In this document: piece after piece, positions 1-10,700 of the stretch
How positions within the stretch are numbered: the stretch's first letter is position 1
How the letters are laid out: the number at the start of each line of letters is the position of its first letter
Assembly: GCA_943704525.1 (NCBI GenBank)
Contig: CALSCQ010001360.1
Coordinates: forward strand, 1-22,224
DNA length: 22,224 bases
Origin: Pigoraptor vietnamica
Lineage: Eukaryota > Opisthokonta > Filasterea
Direction of reading: 5' to 3'
Notes under the pieces: generated by a model
What the model was told of the DNA's origin: nothing
What the model saw: only the letters and a program-made list of their open reading frames with translations
Database searches by the model: none
Program-made: the position numbers and the translations under genes

Positions 1-80
1 CCCCCCCCCCCCCCCCCCCCCACCAACACACACACACACACGCGCGCGCGCGCGCGCGCAACCCCAATTGCGACACCTAC
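1..80 (-). other. Partial intron of the receptor-kinase gene with poly-C, CA and CG runs
   Basis: The donor GTAGGT (sense strand) follows the HLDL codons at 81, so the rest is intron. It contains C21 (1-21), (CA)7 (27-40) and an alternating CG run (41-59). Alternating purine-pyrimidine DNA of this kind can adopt Z-form. The poly-C sits at the very end of the window. Confidence 0.75.
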
Positions 81-1933
81 GAGGTCGAGGTGCAACATCG
101 ACGACGAGTGAATGTAGGCCATTCCGCGCGCGGCGTCGAGCGCAAAGTCGATTCGGCGCTTCCAATCCATGACAAAGTCCGGGCGTGCGAGTAGGTCAAA
201 GAGGGAGCCTGCGAACACACGCACACACACACATCGGCAGAAGGTGAGCAATTGTGTATTGCGACACCAATATGCATTCACACAAACACTCACCGTTCTG
301 CATAAACTCGGTGACAACGAGAATGTCCGGCGGCCGAATGCAGGCGCCCTGAGAAAGAAGAGGGGAAATTAGGCGGCGTGTTCCTCTGCGCACGATGATT
401 AAAGACTGCGAGATAATAAAAGAGAGTGTGTGCGTGTTTGTGTGAGTCACGTCCTGGGTATGTCTTGTGTGTGTGCGTGTGGGAGAGTCAGGGTATGTCT
501 TTTGTGTGTTTGTGTGTGTGCATGTGCATGTGTGTATGTGTGTGTGTGTGTGCTGAATGTGCGATAGGAGGCACGTACGGCGTGCGTACATTGCATGCGT
601 GAGGAGGAGAGGTAAGAAAGGGGAAGCGGACAGGAGGGAATGGATGCCGCGTGTGCGCCTGCCGTAGCCTTATCAAGAAATGTATGAAATTTTGCGTATA
701 CTGAATCCAGGACACAGTGACACTGACAATGCCAAACGCAGTATGATGAGTTGCAACGGCAGCCGGTACACTAAAAAATCCATGCAAGTTTGCGCATACA
801 AAATGTATATACCATGGCGGGCACGTACCATAAAAATCACGACGTTGGGATGGCGAAGCATGGTAATCGTCTCGACCTCCGTCACGAGGCTTCGCTCCTC
901 CTGCGCGGTCGCACTTTGAGGAACGCACTCATACTCGCACGCACGCACGCACGTGCACACACCCACAATACATGCACGCACAAACAAACACGCACACACA
1001 CACACACTCTCTCTCACACACACTCACACACACACTCACACATACACACACGCACACACACACACGACACGCACGCACAACCCGCATACACACACACACA
1101 CATACATACACGACACATACGCACTCAACGCGCATACACACACACACACACACACGCACGCACGCACATACACGACGCATACGCACTCAACGCGCATACA
1201 CACACACACACACACACGCGCGCGCACACACACGCACGCACGCACACGCACTCAACGCGCATACACGCACCTTCGTGAGCCCGTTCGACATGTGAAATTT
1301 GCCGCTGATCCTCGACAGAAAGTCCGACAGCCGCCTCTCCCGCTTGATCTGCGTCTTGCGGAACGAAATGTTGCGGTACGAGTGCACCCCAATCCGCGTC
1401 GTAGTGCCCATCCCCGGCATGCGAGAATTCGGAACATTGGGCAGCGCAGTCACGGCGTCCGCGTCCTCGTGCACGGAGACCTCTTGGTCGAACGCGCTCT
1501 GAGAGCGGCTCGATGACGAGTGGAGCTTGTTGCTGCCGCCCTCGCTGTTGCGGTGCCTCTCGCTGAGCGTGCTCCCGAGGAGCGTCTTGACCGCAACCGT
1601 CGTCCCGCGCCAGCGTGCTGTTGGTGATGGCAATAGGTGTGTCGGTTCAGCTTAAAAGCAGGCAGTGGACCCAAAGCGAAGGTAATAGGCGACGGGATGT
1701 GAAGAAATGCAACTAATTGGGCGGGGGGGGGGGGGGGGGGGACACAACGCGCGTGACTTTGCCGAATGCGACTGAGAATTGCCCATGTGCGAAGCGTACC
1801 TTTGTAGACCTTTCCATACGCGCCCTGCAGCAATCGACGCGCAGCGATTGACAAGATAGAGGGTGATGGTGAGCCACGTGTGTAAAAACGCACAAGGCAC
1901 ACGCGACACATCAGACGCACACGCACAACAACG

Positions 1934-1993
<60 letters not shown>

Positions 1994-2072
1994 CACCACG
2001 CACACACGCACGCATACACACACACACACACACGCACACACACACGAACACACACGAAATACACATACACAT

Positions 2073-2106
<34 letters not shown>

Positions 2107-2995
2107 GCAATACACATACACACACACAGCGCCACGCACCGTCCCGATGAGCTCTTCAAACTCAATCTCGGAGGGTTCGATGAGGCAGTTGCGCGCCTCG
2201 GCAAGCAGGCGCGCCGTCCGCTGTGACGTGTACCGGAACAGCAGCGCCACGGTAATGAACATCACGCCAACAAACCCGCCGATGGCCGCGCCCACCGCCA
2301 CGCCGACGTTGAACGAGTCACGCTTGCGCTCGCAGTACGTGCCGTCAAAGCCCGAGAAGCAGACGCACTTTCCCGCACTGCACGTGCCTTGGTCGCTGCA
2401 CCCGTTCGAGCCGCCGCCGCCGCACGCGTCCGGGGGCAGCATAAACTGGCCGAGATTCACAATGTTCGCGACAAGACCGCGCATGCCGTGGCCAGAGATG
2501 GGGAGGTCCGGGGGATCGTCCCACGCCGTGAGCTCCGTGTCGTTCATGCACTCGCCGGGAAGGCGGTTCACGTACGGGCCTGCGGGAGTGCGTGCGCACA
2601 TGAGTGACACGTAAGCGTGTGTGTTGGACATAGCTGTCGCGCGTGCGCGTGTAAGTCACACAGACGTGCAAACACGGCGGGCACGCACCACAGAAGATGT
2701 CGTCGTTCGCGGTCGACTGCATCAGGCGCAGTCGCTCGGCGTTGACCATCGACGTGATGTCCGACGGAACGGTGAACGAGAGCTTCTCAATGTCCGCAAA
2801 CGTGCCGTTCGCAAGCCCCGGCCACACGTTCTGGAAGGGGACCCACGTGCCGTTGAGGCGCTGCTGCACAAAGTAGTAGAAGAGGGGGCCCCAGTTCCAC
2901 GCCGCGCTCGTGAGGATATTGCCGCCGAGCAGCGCGCCCATCTTAGAGTGGAAGCCGATGCCTGTGATGTGTGTGTGTGCGTGGTGTGTGTGGTA

Positions 2996-3046
<51 letters not shown>

Positions 3047-4590
3047 GTGTGTTTGGCGGCGCGGGGGAAGAGCAATGCTGTGTAAGCGCACCATCAGGAG
3101 AGGGGACGCAAGAGCCACTCAATGTTCGCGTCGGTTCACACAAACAGTCGAACCGGCACGTGACCTCGACCGCCCTCGCAAATGCAACCACGCACCGTAT
3201 TTGTTGTGACGCAGCGCCGCCTTCACGGGCTCGGCAGAGTCCTCGTGCTGACCCACAATGTCGCAGCACGCGGTCGCAAAGGCCTTCTCGCTCGCGCCGC
3301 GCTCGACGACCGGATTGAACCACGTGTCCGTCCATATAACGTGCACGGTGGCGTTGGGATTGACGCGGTGGGCGCCAATCGCGAATGCGTTGAGGTTCGC
3401 GTAGACCTGCGAAGAGCAAGAGCAGTAAGTATCTTGCTGTTGTTGTGAGAGCATGTGCTCGCGGCCAGCCACGCGCACGGGCACAGGCACCACGCACAGG
3501 CACACACGTGCACACGTATAACATGTTCAAGCCACGGTGCTGCGCCAACTCACATCGGGCACTTTCTTGGCCGCCACGTAACAAATCTTGTTGGTGCGTG
3601 TCATGGCGCCCGCGACAATGCCGGTCAAGTAGCGCGCCTGATACATCCGCGCGAAAAAGGTCGCGAGATTCGCCGTGGGCGTCGTCCCCGTCCCCGCATG
3701 CACGAACGAGACGTTCGGATACAGCGCCGACACATCGCGCACGGTCGGGTAGTAGTCGTACGAATGGGCGAAAATGATGTGGAACCTATCACAACAAGAG
3801 CTGTGAGTCACAGTGTGCGTGTCCATCCGCGACAGCCTTAGTGCGCTTGGCATGCGTGGTAATTGTGAAAGACGTGCGAACAACGAACACGCACCCCCTC
3901 TGAACGAATGCCTTGATGGCCGCGACGACCTGCGGGCGCGCCTCGAGCGTGTCCGGCACTATCACGTGCTCCACAATTGCCTTCTCTCGGAGCTGCTCTT
4001 GCACATACAGCTTCCCCTGATTGCCCTCGAACGTCCTGCAAGCGGCGTAGAGTTAGCGTCGGCGCTTAAGGCGAATCGGCTTTGTGATGGGGACCCACTG
4101 CGATTGGGCGAACAACACACGAACGAAACAGAGAAGAGAGGGAGAGATGGGCAGCACAACACTCACCAGCCAAAGTCGGCAATTTCGCCGTTGAAGAGAA
4201 ACGCAATTTGGATGAGCGGCAAGGCTTTCACTGTGAAAGGAAAAGCAAGCGATGAGCGGATACTCGCACGTAGCGTAGCGGATAATCATACTCGCACACG
4301 CGTCAAAAATAAAAGCGAATGGTCATGAGCGCACGCGTCTAAAATATAATATAAGCGGAATGGATGAGCGCAACACAGCACACGCCAAGAGAGCAGACAC
4401 ACGCTACGCACACATACTCACATGGCGGAGGGTGTGCATCGCATGTGTCGTTGGAGTCAATGGCGGCCGATGCTGTGAATAGACACGCAAATACAGCCAC
4501 CACTGCGCGCACGGTCGCTCCGGTGCGATTGAACGTGCGACGCGAAGAAGCACGGCGCACATCCGCCTCACGCAGGCACGACGGCGCCAT
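81..4590 (-). CDS. BMP/PnrA-domain receptor protein kinase (TKL-like), 3' end outside window
   Basis: Twelve exons are visible: 4590-4422, 4230-4167, 4035-3895, 3785-3554, 3406-3196, 2961-2689, 2579-2140, 1824-1800, 1617-1271, 900-829, 348-294 and 208-81. They total 2157 nt, or 719 codons in one open frame. Residues 1-43 hold a basic start and a hydrophobic stretch, a probable signal peptide. Residues ~57-360 resemble the BMP/PnrA family of bacterial nucleoside-binding lipoproteins (FNGEIADFGW, NAFAIGAHRVNP, IVGQHEDSAEPV, GIGFHSKM). An EGF-like Cys module lies at ~416-446 and a membrane helix at ~455-478. The kinase begins at ~505 with GTGAYGKVYKARWRG, then VAVK (K529), MLRHPNVV, and HLDL just before the window edge. 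The likely role is a surface receptor that binds a nucleoside-like ligand and signals by Ser/Thr or Tyr phosphorylation; the ligand is inferred. The DFG motif and C lobe lie outside the window. Confidence 0.86.
461..555. repeat. TG-rich microsatellite in a receptor-kinase intron
   Basis: An imperfect TG/TGTGCG repeat lies in the 480-base intron between the exons at 829-900 and 294-348. On the gene's sense strand it reads CA. The remainder of that intron shows no coding similarity. Confidence 0.8.
940..1270. repeat. CA-rich minisatellite with a repeated 19-bp core at the 5' end of an intron
   Basis: CA microsatellite is interrupted by three identical 19-base cores, gcactcaacgcgcatacac, starting at 1121, 1183 and 1248 (periods 62 and 65). 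A degenerate version lies near 1071. The copy at 1248-1266 covers intron positions +5 to +23 of the splice donor whose first G is at 1270. The tract fills nearly all of the intron between exons 1617-1271 and 900-829. Confidence 0.88.
1723..1741. repeat. G19 homopolymer
   Basis: A run of nineteen G on the plus strand lies inside the kinase intron between the 25-nt exon (1800-1824) and exon 1617-1271. On the sense strand it is a poly-C run. It is a likely site of length error in the assembly and could form a G-quadruplex on the plus strand. Confidence 0.9.
1935..2130. repeat. CA microsatellite in a receptor-kinase intron
   Basis: An uninterrupted CA run of about 28 units (1935-1990) is followed by imperfect CA/CACG repeats almost up to the splice donor at 2139. 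It lies in the intron separating the transmembrane exon (2140-2579) from the 25-nt exon that encodes the kinase glycine loop. Confidence 0.92.
2968..3052. repeat. TG microsatellite in a receptor-kinase intron
   Basis: Imperfect TG repeat with a perfect stretch at about 2999-3040, just upstream (sense strand) of the acceptor for exon 2961-2689. The sense strand reads CA here. This is the opposite orientation to the tracts at 940-1270 and 1935-2130 in the same gene. Confidence 0.92.
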
Positions 4591-5312
4591 TTCCGTCCTC
4601 CAAAGAGCGCAAAACGAGCACCTTTCGCGCTTCATGCGGACGCCATCAAGGCACACAAGCACCCCCCACGCCCACTTTAGGCTCTGCTTAGCAACGCAGT
4701 CCGGATGTCCGCGCGTGTCTCGACACAGGGAAGGGTGGGAATGCGCGCGCTGAATGTGCCACGAATGATCGCGGGGAAATAGAGGGGAGAGTCGGGATCG
4801 CCGGCGTGCAAGTGCGAGCGAGGCGAATCGGAGTAATAATCGCCTTGAGATTGGGGCGCTTTGAGAGAGCACGGCAACCATCACGCTGCTGTTGCTGAAA
4901 AAAAACGGATTCGAACCATGTGTCGGTGTTCGGGTTTATTCTCCTATAAAGGAAGGCATATTGTATGTCCGGACGTTTACCACTGAATGGTTAGTTCCCG
5001 CTCGGGTACTTTTATTTGGTAAGCGCAAAAGTTTTGTCGAGTTTTCGACGGTATTTCAAATTCAACACACCGTACTACCCAACCTGTGGTAAAGGTATTT
5101 AAGCGAAATCTCGCGCACATTTTTTGTTACATTTGTGTTTCGCGCCACCGCTGTCGCTACTCACGTGTTTGACTGTTCTATGCGGAACCATTAATCGGCC
5201 GCCGTTTACACCTCAAGTTGCATAGTATGCCCACTGTCTGTGTACGTCTCCGTGCGTTCTTGCTCCCTCTGCGTGCTCGTGTGCCTGTGCACACGTGAGA
5301 TCCCATTCGAAG
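4591..5312. promoter_or_regulatory. Shared divergent promoter region of the receptor kinase and the MYND gene
   Basis: The 722 bases between two divergent start codons must hold both promoters. Visible elements are a CCAAT box on the minus strand (4850-4854), TATAAA at 4945-4950, TATTTAAG at 5097-5104, and CACGTG palindromes at 5162-5167 and 5292-5297. Roughly 4890-5130 is clearly richer in A and T than its surroundings. No transcription start can be fixed. A 66-codon open frame at 4892-5092 has no recognisable similarity and I do not call it a gene. Confidence 0.55.
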
Positions 5313-7638
5313 ATGGACAATTTGCCAGACTTTTTTCTGAAAAAGATGATCACCCCAAACCCCGATCTCCCCCTTCCGTTCGAGTCGATAAGCGGCGCGT
5401 GAGTGCACACGCGGCTTCTATCTCCATTGTGTAGCGTGCGCCTTACTTTGTGCGTTTATGACCCTGCCCCATGTCCCGTGTTGGCACTGATTTTCAACTG
5501 TCATGTATGTCCCGCAGCCCGGCCGTTCTCGACACGGCGGGTACGTTCTTCACTTCTGCCATGTTGGAGATGGGCAGCGACATGGGCATGGAGGTGAATG
5601 GCCTCGCCGAGTTCAAGTCGACGGCGTCGCGGTACTACAAGTGGGTTGCGCGTGGCGTGCAATCTCATTTGTGTGTTCAATTGTTTTGCGCGTGGCAGTG
5701 TGCATCTCATTTGTATAACCGTGTGTGCACATGCGTGTAGTGAGACACGTGCGTGCTCGGGACTGATCATGTTGTGTCGCGTGCTTTGAGTGTATCCTTA
5801 CTGTGACGCATGTGCGTTTATATGGGCTGCTTGGGCACATGTATGCTTGGTTGGTCGTGCGCTGACTCGATGCCGCTCTGTTACAACCCTGTCGCAGGAA
5901 CGGCATCAATGGACTCAATGCCGCACTGCACGCCCTCGGGGGGTATTGGAACGGAGCGAACCACGCAGCGTGAGTGCGAGACGGTGGCTCACGCAGTTTC
6001 ACACAGACACTCGCACACGCACGCGCAACACACACACAAGGCACGCTTCATACGGACTCGCGCGCGTCGCACCAACACTGCGAATGCCTTGTCTCCACGC
6101 GCAGCATCGCCAAAGAGGCCCTTGAGATTGGCGAGGGCGTGTGCCCCGAGGCGCACGTCATGCTCGGTCAGATGACGTCACAGGTGGGCCGAAACTGTGT
6201 GTGTGCGTGGAACATGTGTCTGCCATGTGGGCGTTGAGTGTGTATGTGACTTCGTGCGGTTAAGTTGTGCGATATGTGCCATCTCAGAATGTTTGTCTGC
6301 GCAAACTTCGTGTGCGTGTGTCGCCCGTGTGCGTGCACTCTTCTGTTCTCAACGGCCGCCGTCGCAGTCGTACGAGGAGGCGATGGGCCACTTTCGGCGC
6401 GCCGTTGCGCAATGCGAGGAGCACATGCATCTCAACAAGTACATGGGGAAGATGTGGGACGCGCACCCCTGCCGCGTCTACATGCGCGCGCTTCACGGTG
6501 CGTGCTTGCATTTGTGTCTGTGTGCGCCTGTCTCTGCGTGTCTGTGTGTGTGTCTGCGTGCCTGTGTGTGTCTGCGTGTCTGTGTGTGTCTGCGTGCCTG
6601 TGTGTCTCAGTCTCTCTGTCCGTGTGTCTCTGTGAGTCGCATGGCCATTTCCAAAGTACCTGTCACTCGCGATGCGACGCGCGTCTAATTTAAGCTCTCG
6701 CTGCGCTCTTACAAGGCCTCGCAAACACCCGGCGCAAGATGGGCAACATGGCCGACGCGCTTGAGGCATACAAGCTGCTCGTGCGCGCCGACAACACGTG
6801 GCCCAACTCGTCGCAGTACGCGAACTACCGGTGCGCCTGCGCCTGTTGAATGAAATCTCCAGTCTGACTTTGTGTGTCGTGTGTGTGTTGTGTGTGGGTG
6901 TTGTGTGTGTGGGTGTGTTGTGTGTGTTGTGTGTGTGTGTGTGTGTGTGCGTGTGTTATGTTTTAGGATGATGAATTTCGTGTCTTCATTGTGTGCGCCT
7001 TTGTGCGTGCGCGTGCGTACGTGCGTGTGGGTGTGTGGGTGTGTGGGTGCGCGTGCGGTGTGTTGTGGTGAGGTTGAATATGCGTGTGGTTGAGTGTGTG
7101 AGTGAGGCTAGTTTCATGTACATCGTTGGGTGAGATGACCCAACTTCTTGCATCCTCGCAGCTACCACATCCCCGAAGTCTTTCTGAGCCTGAACGACAC
7201 CGCTGGCTTTAGGACGTGAGTCGTTGTCGCACGGAACTTCCGCACATTTACAGCAGCCGCTTGTGACCACTGCGGAGTTGTATGTTGACTGGATAACTAA
7301 TGTGAGTGCACTTCCTAATACTTGTGTGTGCCCGCCCCCTGTACCTCCGCGCGCGGCGCAGGTTCTTCGATTCGCACTGCAGGGGCTATGTCGAGAAGCT
7401 CTTCCTGTATGCGTCGACGGGGATTCCGTGGTCGTTTGGATGCGCTCTGCTCCAGTACATGGAGCTGAGGGAGCGCAACAAGCGCATGTCGATTGACGCG
7501 CCCGAAATTGGCGTGTTTGTCTCGAAGGCACGTGCGCATGGGGTTTTACTGGACTCGCATGCACAGTCGTGCATACATGTGCAACGCAGAATCATAGGTC
7601 ACACATTTTTTTTTACCAATGCGAGACGCATAGTCACA

Positions 7639-7713
<75 letters not shown>

Positions 7714-10700
7714 CACGCACACACTCACCACACAAAATTTCTCGCGGCCACCATGCACAAACACGCACTCATGCATCCCACAACCGTCGTGCGCGCGCAG
7801 ATCAGGGGCGCCGAGCTGAACCTCAAGATGGGCGTGACGGCGGCGGTGCAGGCCAACGCGCACGTGATCGAGTACCTCTCTGGTACAAAGCCCCTCCCCG
7901 ACTTCCGTGCTCCGTTCAAGTTCTCCGCTCCGCACACGGAGTGCCAGGTGCGCGTTGCTTTCTTCTTGCGGACTCTCGTAACTACTGTGTGTGTGTGGTC
8001 TGGTTGTGTGCGTGCGTGTGTTCCGTATGCGTGTTCGCGTGTGTGTGAATTATGTGTGTGCGTCCATTTAAGCGCTCATCTCCGTGTGCCCAACTGTTGT
8101 CTGTTGCGTGCAGGCGCTTGTGTACGTCAAGGGCGCAAAGAAGGTCTGGGAGAGCGTCCCGGGGTCCATTCGGTGGCTGCGGCAGCAGACAAACACCCAC
8201 ATTGCCATCATGTGCTGCGGTGAGAGTGCAAACGAGCACCATTGGGGTCGTTGCCTTGCATGAGCATGCCGTGCGCGGTGTCTTGGTTCTCGTAAGCGTT
8301 GCCGTGTGTTGGTATGCCAAGTCCTTTCCAATGACCTCTCTGTCGCTTGCCGCTGTCGAAGTCGGTCTGTGAATTAGCTGACGTTACATTGTCTCTTGTC
8401 TAGTGGAGTCGATGGACACATGTCTGCGTGCGTTACTCTGGTCCTTGTGTTGATGACGCCTCTCTGAATTGTCCCCTCGCGCGCAGAGGGCGCCGAGCGC
8501 TTCGAGGTGGACATGAGCAAGTACACATCGGGCGCGTGGCCGCAGGACATCTTCACACTCGCGGGCTTCCGCCGCATCATGGAAAGCGGCGAGGTCTACC
8601 TCACGTGCGAGGTGCGCTCATTGTTTGTTTGTTCGTTTATTCCTGCACACCGGTGCTTCCACTTTCTACTCGCCCCCTTGCGCGGACGGTGTGCCGTGCA
8701 TCTTATCCTCCACGTTGCCTCGCAATTGACGCGCGATTAGTTATCCGTTTTGCTTTTTTCCATTCCATCCGCCTGCCTTCATTCTGTGTTCTGTCACAAG
8801 CCAAAGTCTCCCCACTCTTCTCACCCTCTCTTGCGCGCAGTCGTCCGGCGAGGGCGGCAAGCGCCTGCTGCACGACGCCGTCATGGGCTGGGCGTCGACG
8901 GCGGCCCATGTGCGCCTCGTGGTCGCAGCGCACAAGAAGCGCGGAATCGACCTCGAGACGAGCAATTTCCTCACGCCGATGCACATGGCGTGCTATTACG
9001 ACGCGCCCGAGGGAATGCTCCACGCGCTGATCGACGGCGGCGCAAGGTGCACTTGTTTGTTGTGCTGCCTTCGTCCATGTTACGCACACAACCCCTCGTT
9101 TGTGGGCCGCTTTCGCCGGTTCAGCATGCACACGCCACACTTTTATTGCGTTGTGCAATTAATTTCTGGTAGTCGTTTGTAATATCAATTCTTCGCCCTC
9201 CGATTATCGCCTGTCCCCCCCCCCCACCCCACCCCCCCTCTCTCTCCTTTCTTCCCTTGCTTCCTCTCATTCTCTCTCAATCGTCACACGGAGTCGATGG
9301 AGGCTCAACCCGCACGACTGCGTACTCAACGGAGACCCTAAATCGTCACACGTTCAGCGTCCTTCTCGTCCCTGTCGTCCACTCACTCCCTTTGCCCGCG
9401 CAGGGTGCACGGCGGCAATTTCGAGGCCGGTGGCAGTCCCCTCCTCATGGCGGCGAACCAGGGTAACTGGCGCGCGATCAAGACGATCCTCGCCAAGTGC
9501 CCCAATTTCCGCACAGTGTGCGTTGCTTATGTTGTCGGTGTTTGTGCGTTTGTGCGCTTGTGCGTTCGTGCGTTCGTGCGTTGGGCGTTTGTGTTTTGTT
9601 TTGTTTTGTGTGTTCGTGTTTTTATGTGTTGGAATGTGTGTTTGTGTGGTTTATAGTTTTCTGTCGACCTCTGCACCGTAGTGTTCCTTGAGCAAGCACT
9701 AATTCTATGGCAAACAAAACAGCGCCGTGCTGGACGAGCTCTTCGAGATCCTTTCCACGAGCACGTGCCACGCGTGCATCAACGGCGGCAAGAAGTGCCA
9801 GCGATGCGTCAACGATCCCCAGTGCGTTTTGCCTCTCTCATTTCGCCTGTCTTTCTACCTTTTCAACCCCCTCCTTCCCATTTCTGTCCACTGTCGCGCG
9901 TATGCCTGTCGTAGATGGGATCTGGCATAACTAACTGATGGGAATTGGCTGTGTCTGTCTTGCGTCCCGTGCACTAACGGCCGCCCCCTATTGCCGCAGC
10001 GCCGGCCACTCGCCGTCGGCCTCGTTTGAGAAGTGCACGGACGTGCTCATCGAATATGGCTACAAGCTCAAGAAGTCCACGAAGACCGAGATGGGCGGTG
10101 GGTGCGCTCGCGATGGCGCGCAGGAGGAGGGAGAGTTTGACTGTCCTGCGTAAGGTGTGGGGATTTCCGTGAGGGTGTCTGCATGCTCCCCTTGCGTCTC
10201 TGTGCTGGCTTCTCCTTTCGTGCGTCGTATGTGCGTTGCGTGTGGTGTGTACGTGATCAACTACTTTACACGTCTCGCGTAGTGTGTTTGTATCAATGAG
10301 GGTTAGGGTTAGGGCTAGGGTTTAGGGACAATGCAGCTATACTTCTCACACAGTCCTGCCGAACCGCAGCGTACCTTGCCGATCGTCTGCGCGGCGCAAA
10401 GGAGCCCTCCACTGGCGGTCCGCGTCGCTATTTTCCGGAGAAGGACGTGTCCCACATGCACCCGCACCACCTTCGCGACCTCTGCGCCATGTGGGGCCTC
10501 GCGCTGCCGATGGTCGAGGGCGCCGACGACGACACGAACCTTGACGCGCTGTACGAGCTGCGAAAGCAGACGCTCGCCCTCCTGAAAGACGCCGGCGCGA
10601 TTGGCGCAGGACGCCTCGTTCAGAAGAAGGCGGCAGCCGCTTCGCGCGAGGCCCCCGCACCGGCGCCGTCGCACGGTCACGGGCACTCGCACGGCGGAGC

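Noticed and set aside
953-1516. His-Thr-rich open frames over CA repeats, and Cys-Val-rich ones on the other strand
   Set aside because: Translations of CA/TG repeat in introns; the same pattern recurs at 1911-2204, 7306-7713 and 21406-21600.
4850-4990. Possible tRNA gene on the minus strand, from a B-box-like sequence followed by T8
   Set aside because: No A box, no acceptor stem and no anticodon arm can be drawn around it.
4892-5092. 66-codon plus-strand open frame in the divergent promoter
   Set aside because: No similarity, no splice or start support, and it overlaps the likely promoter of the MYND gene.
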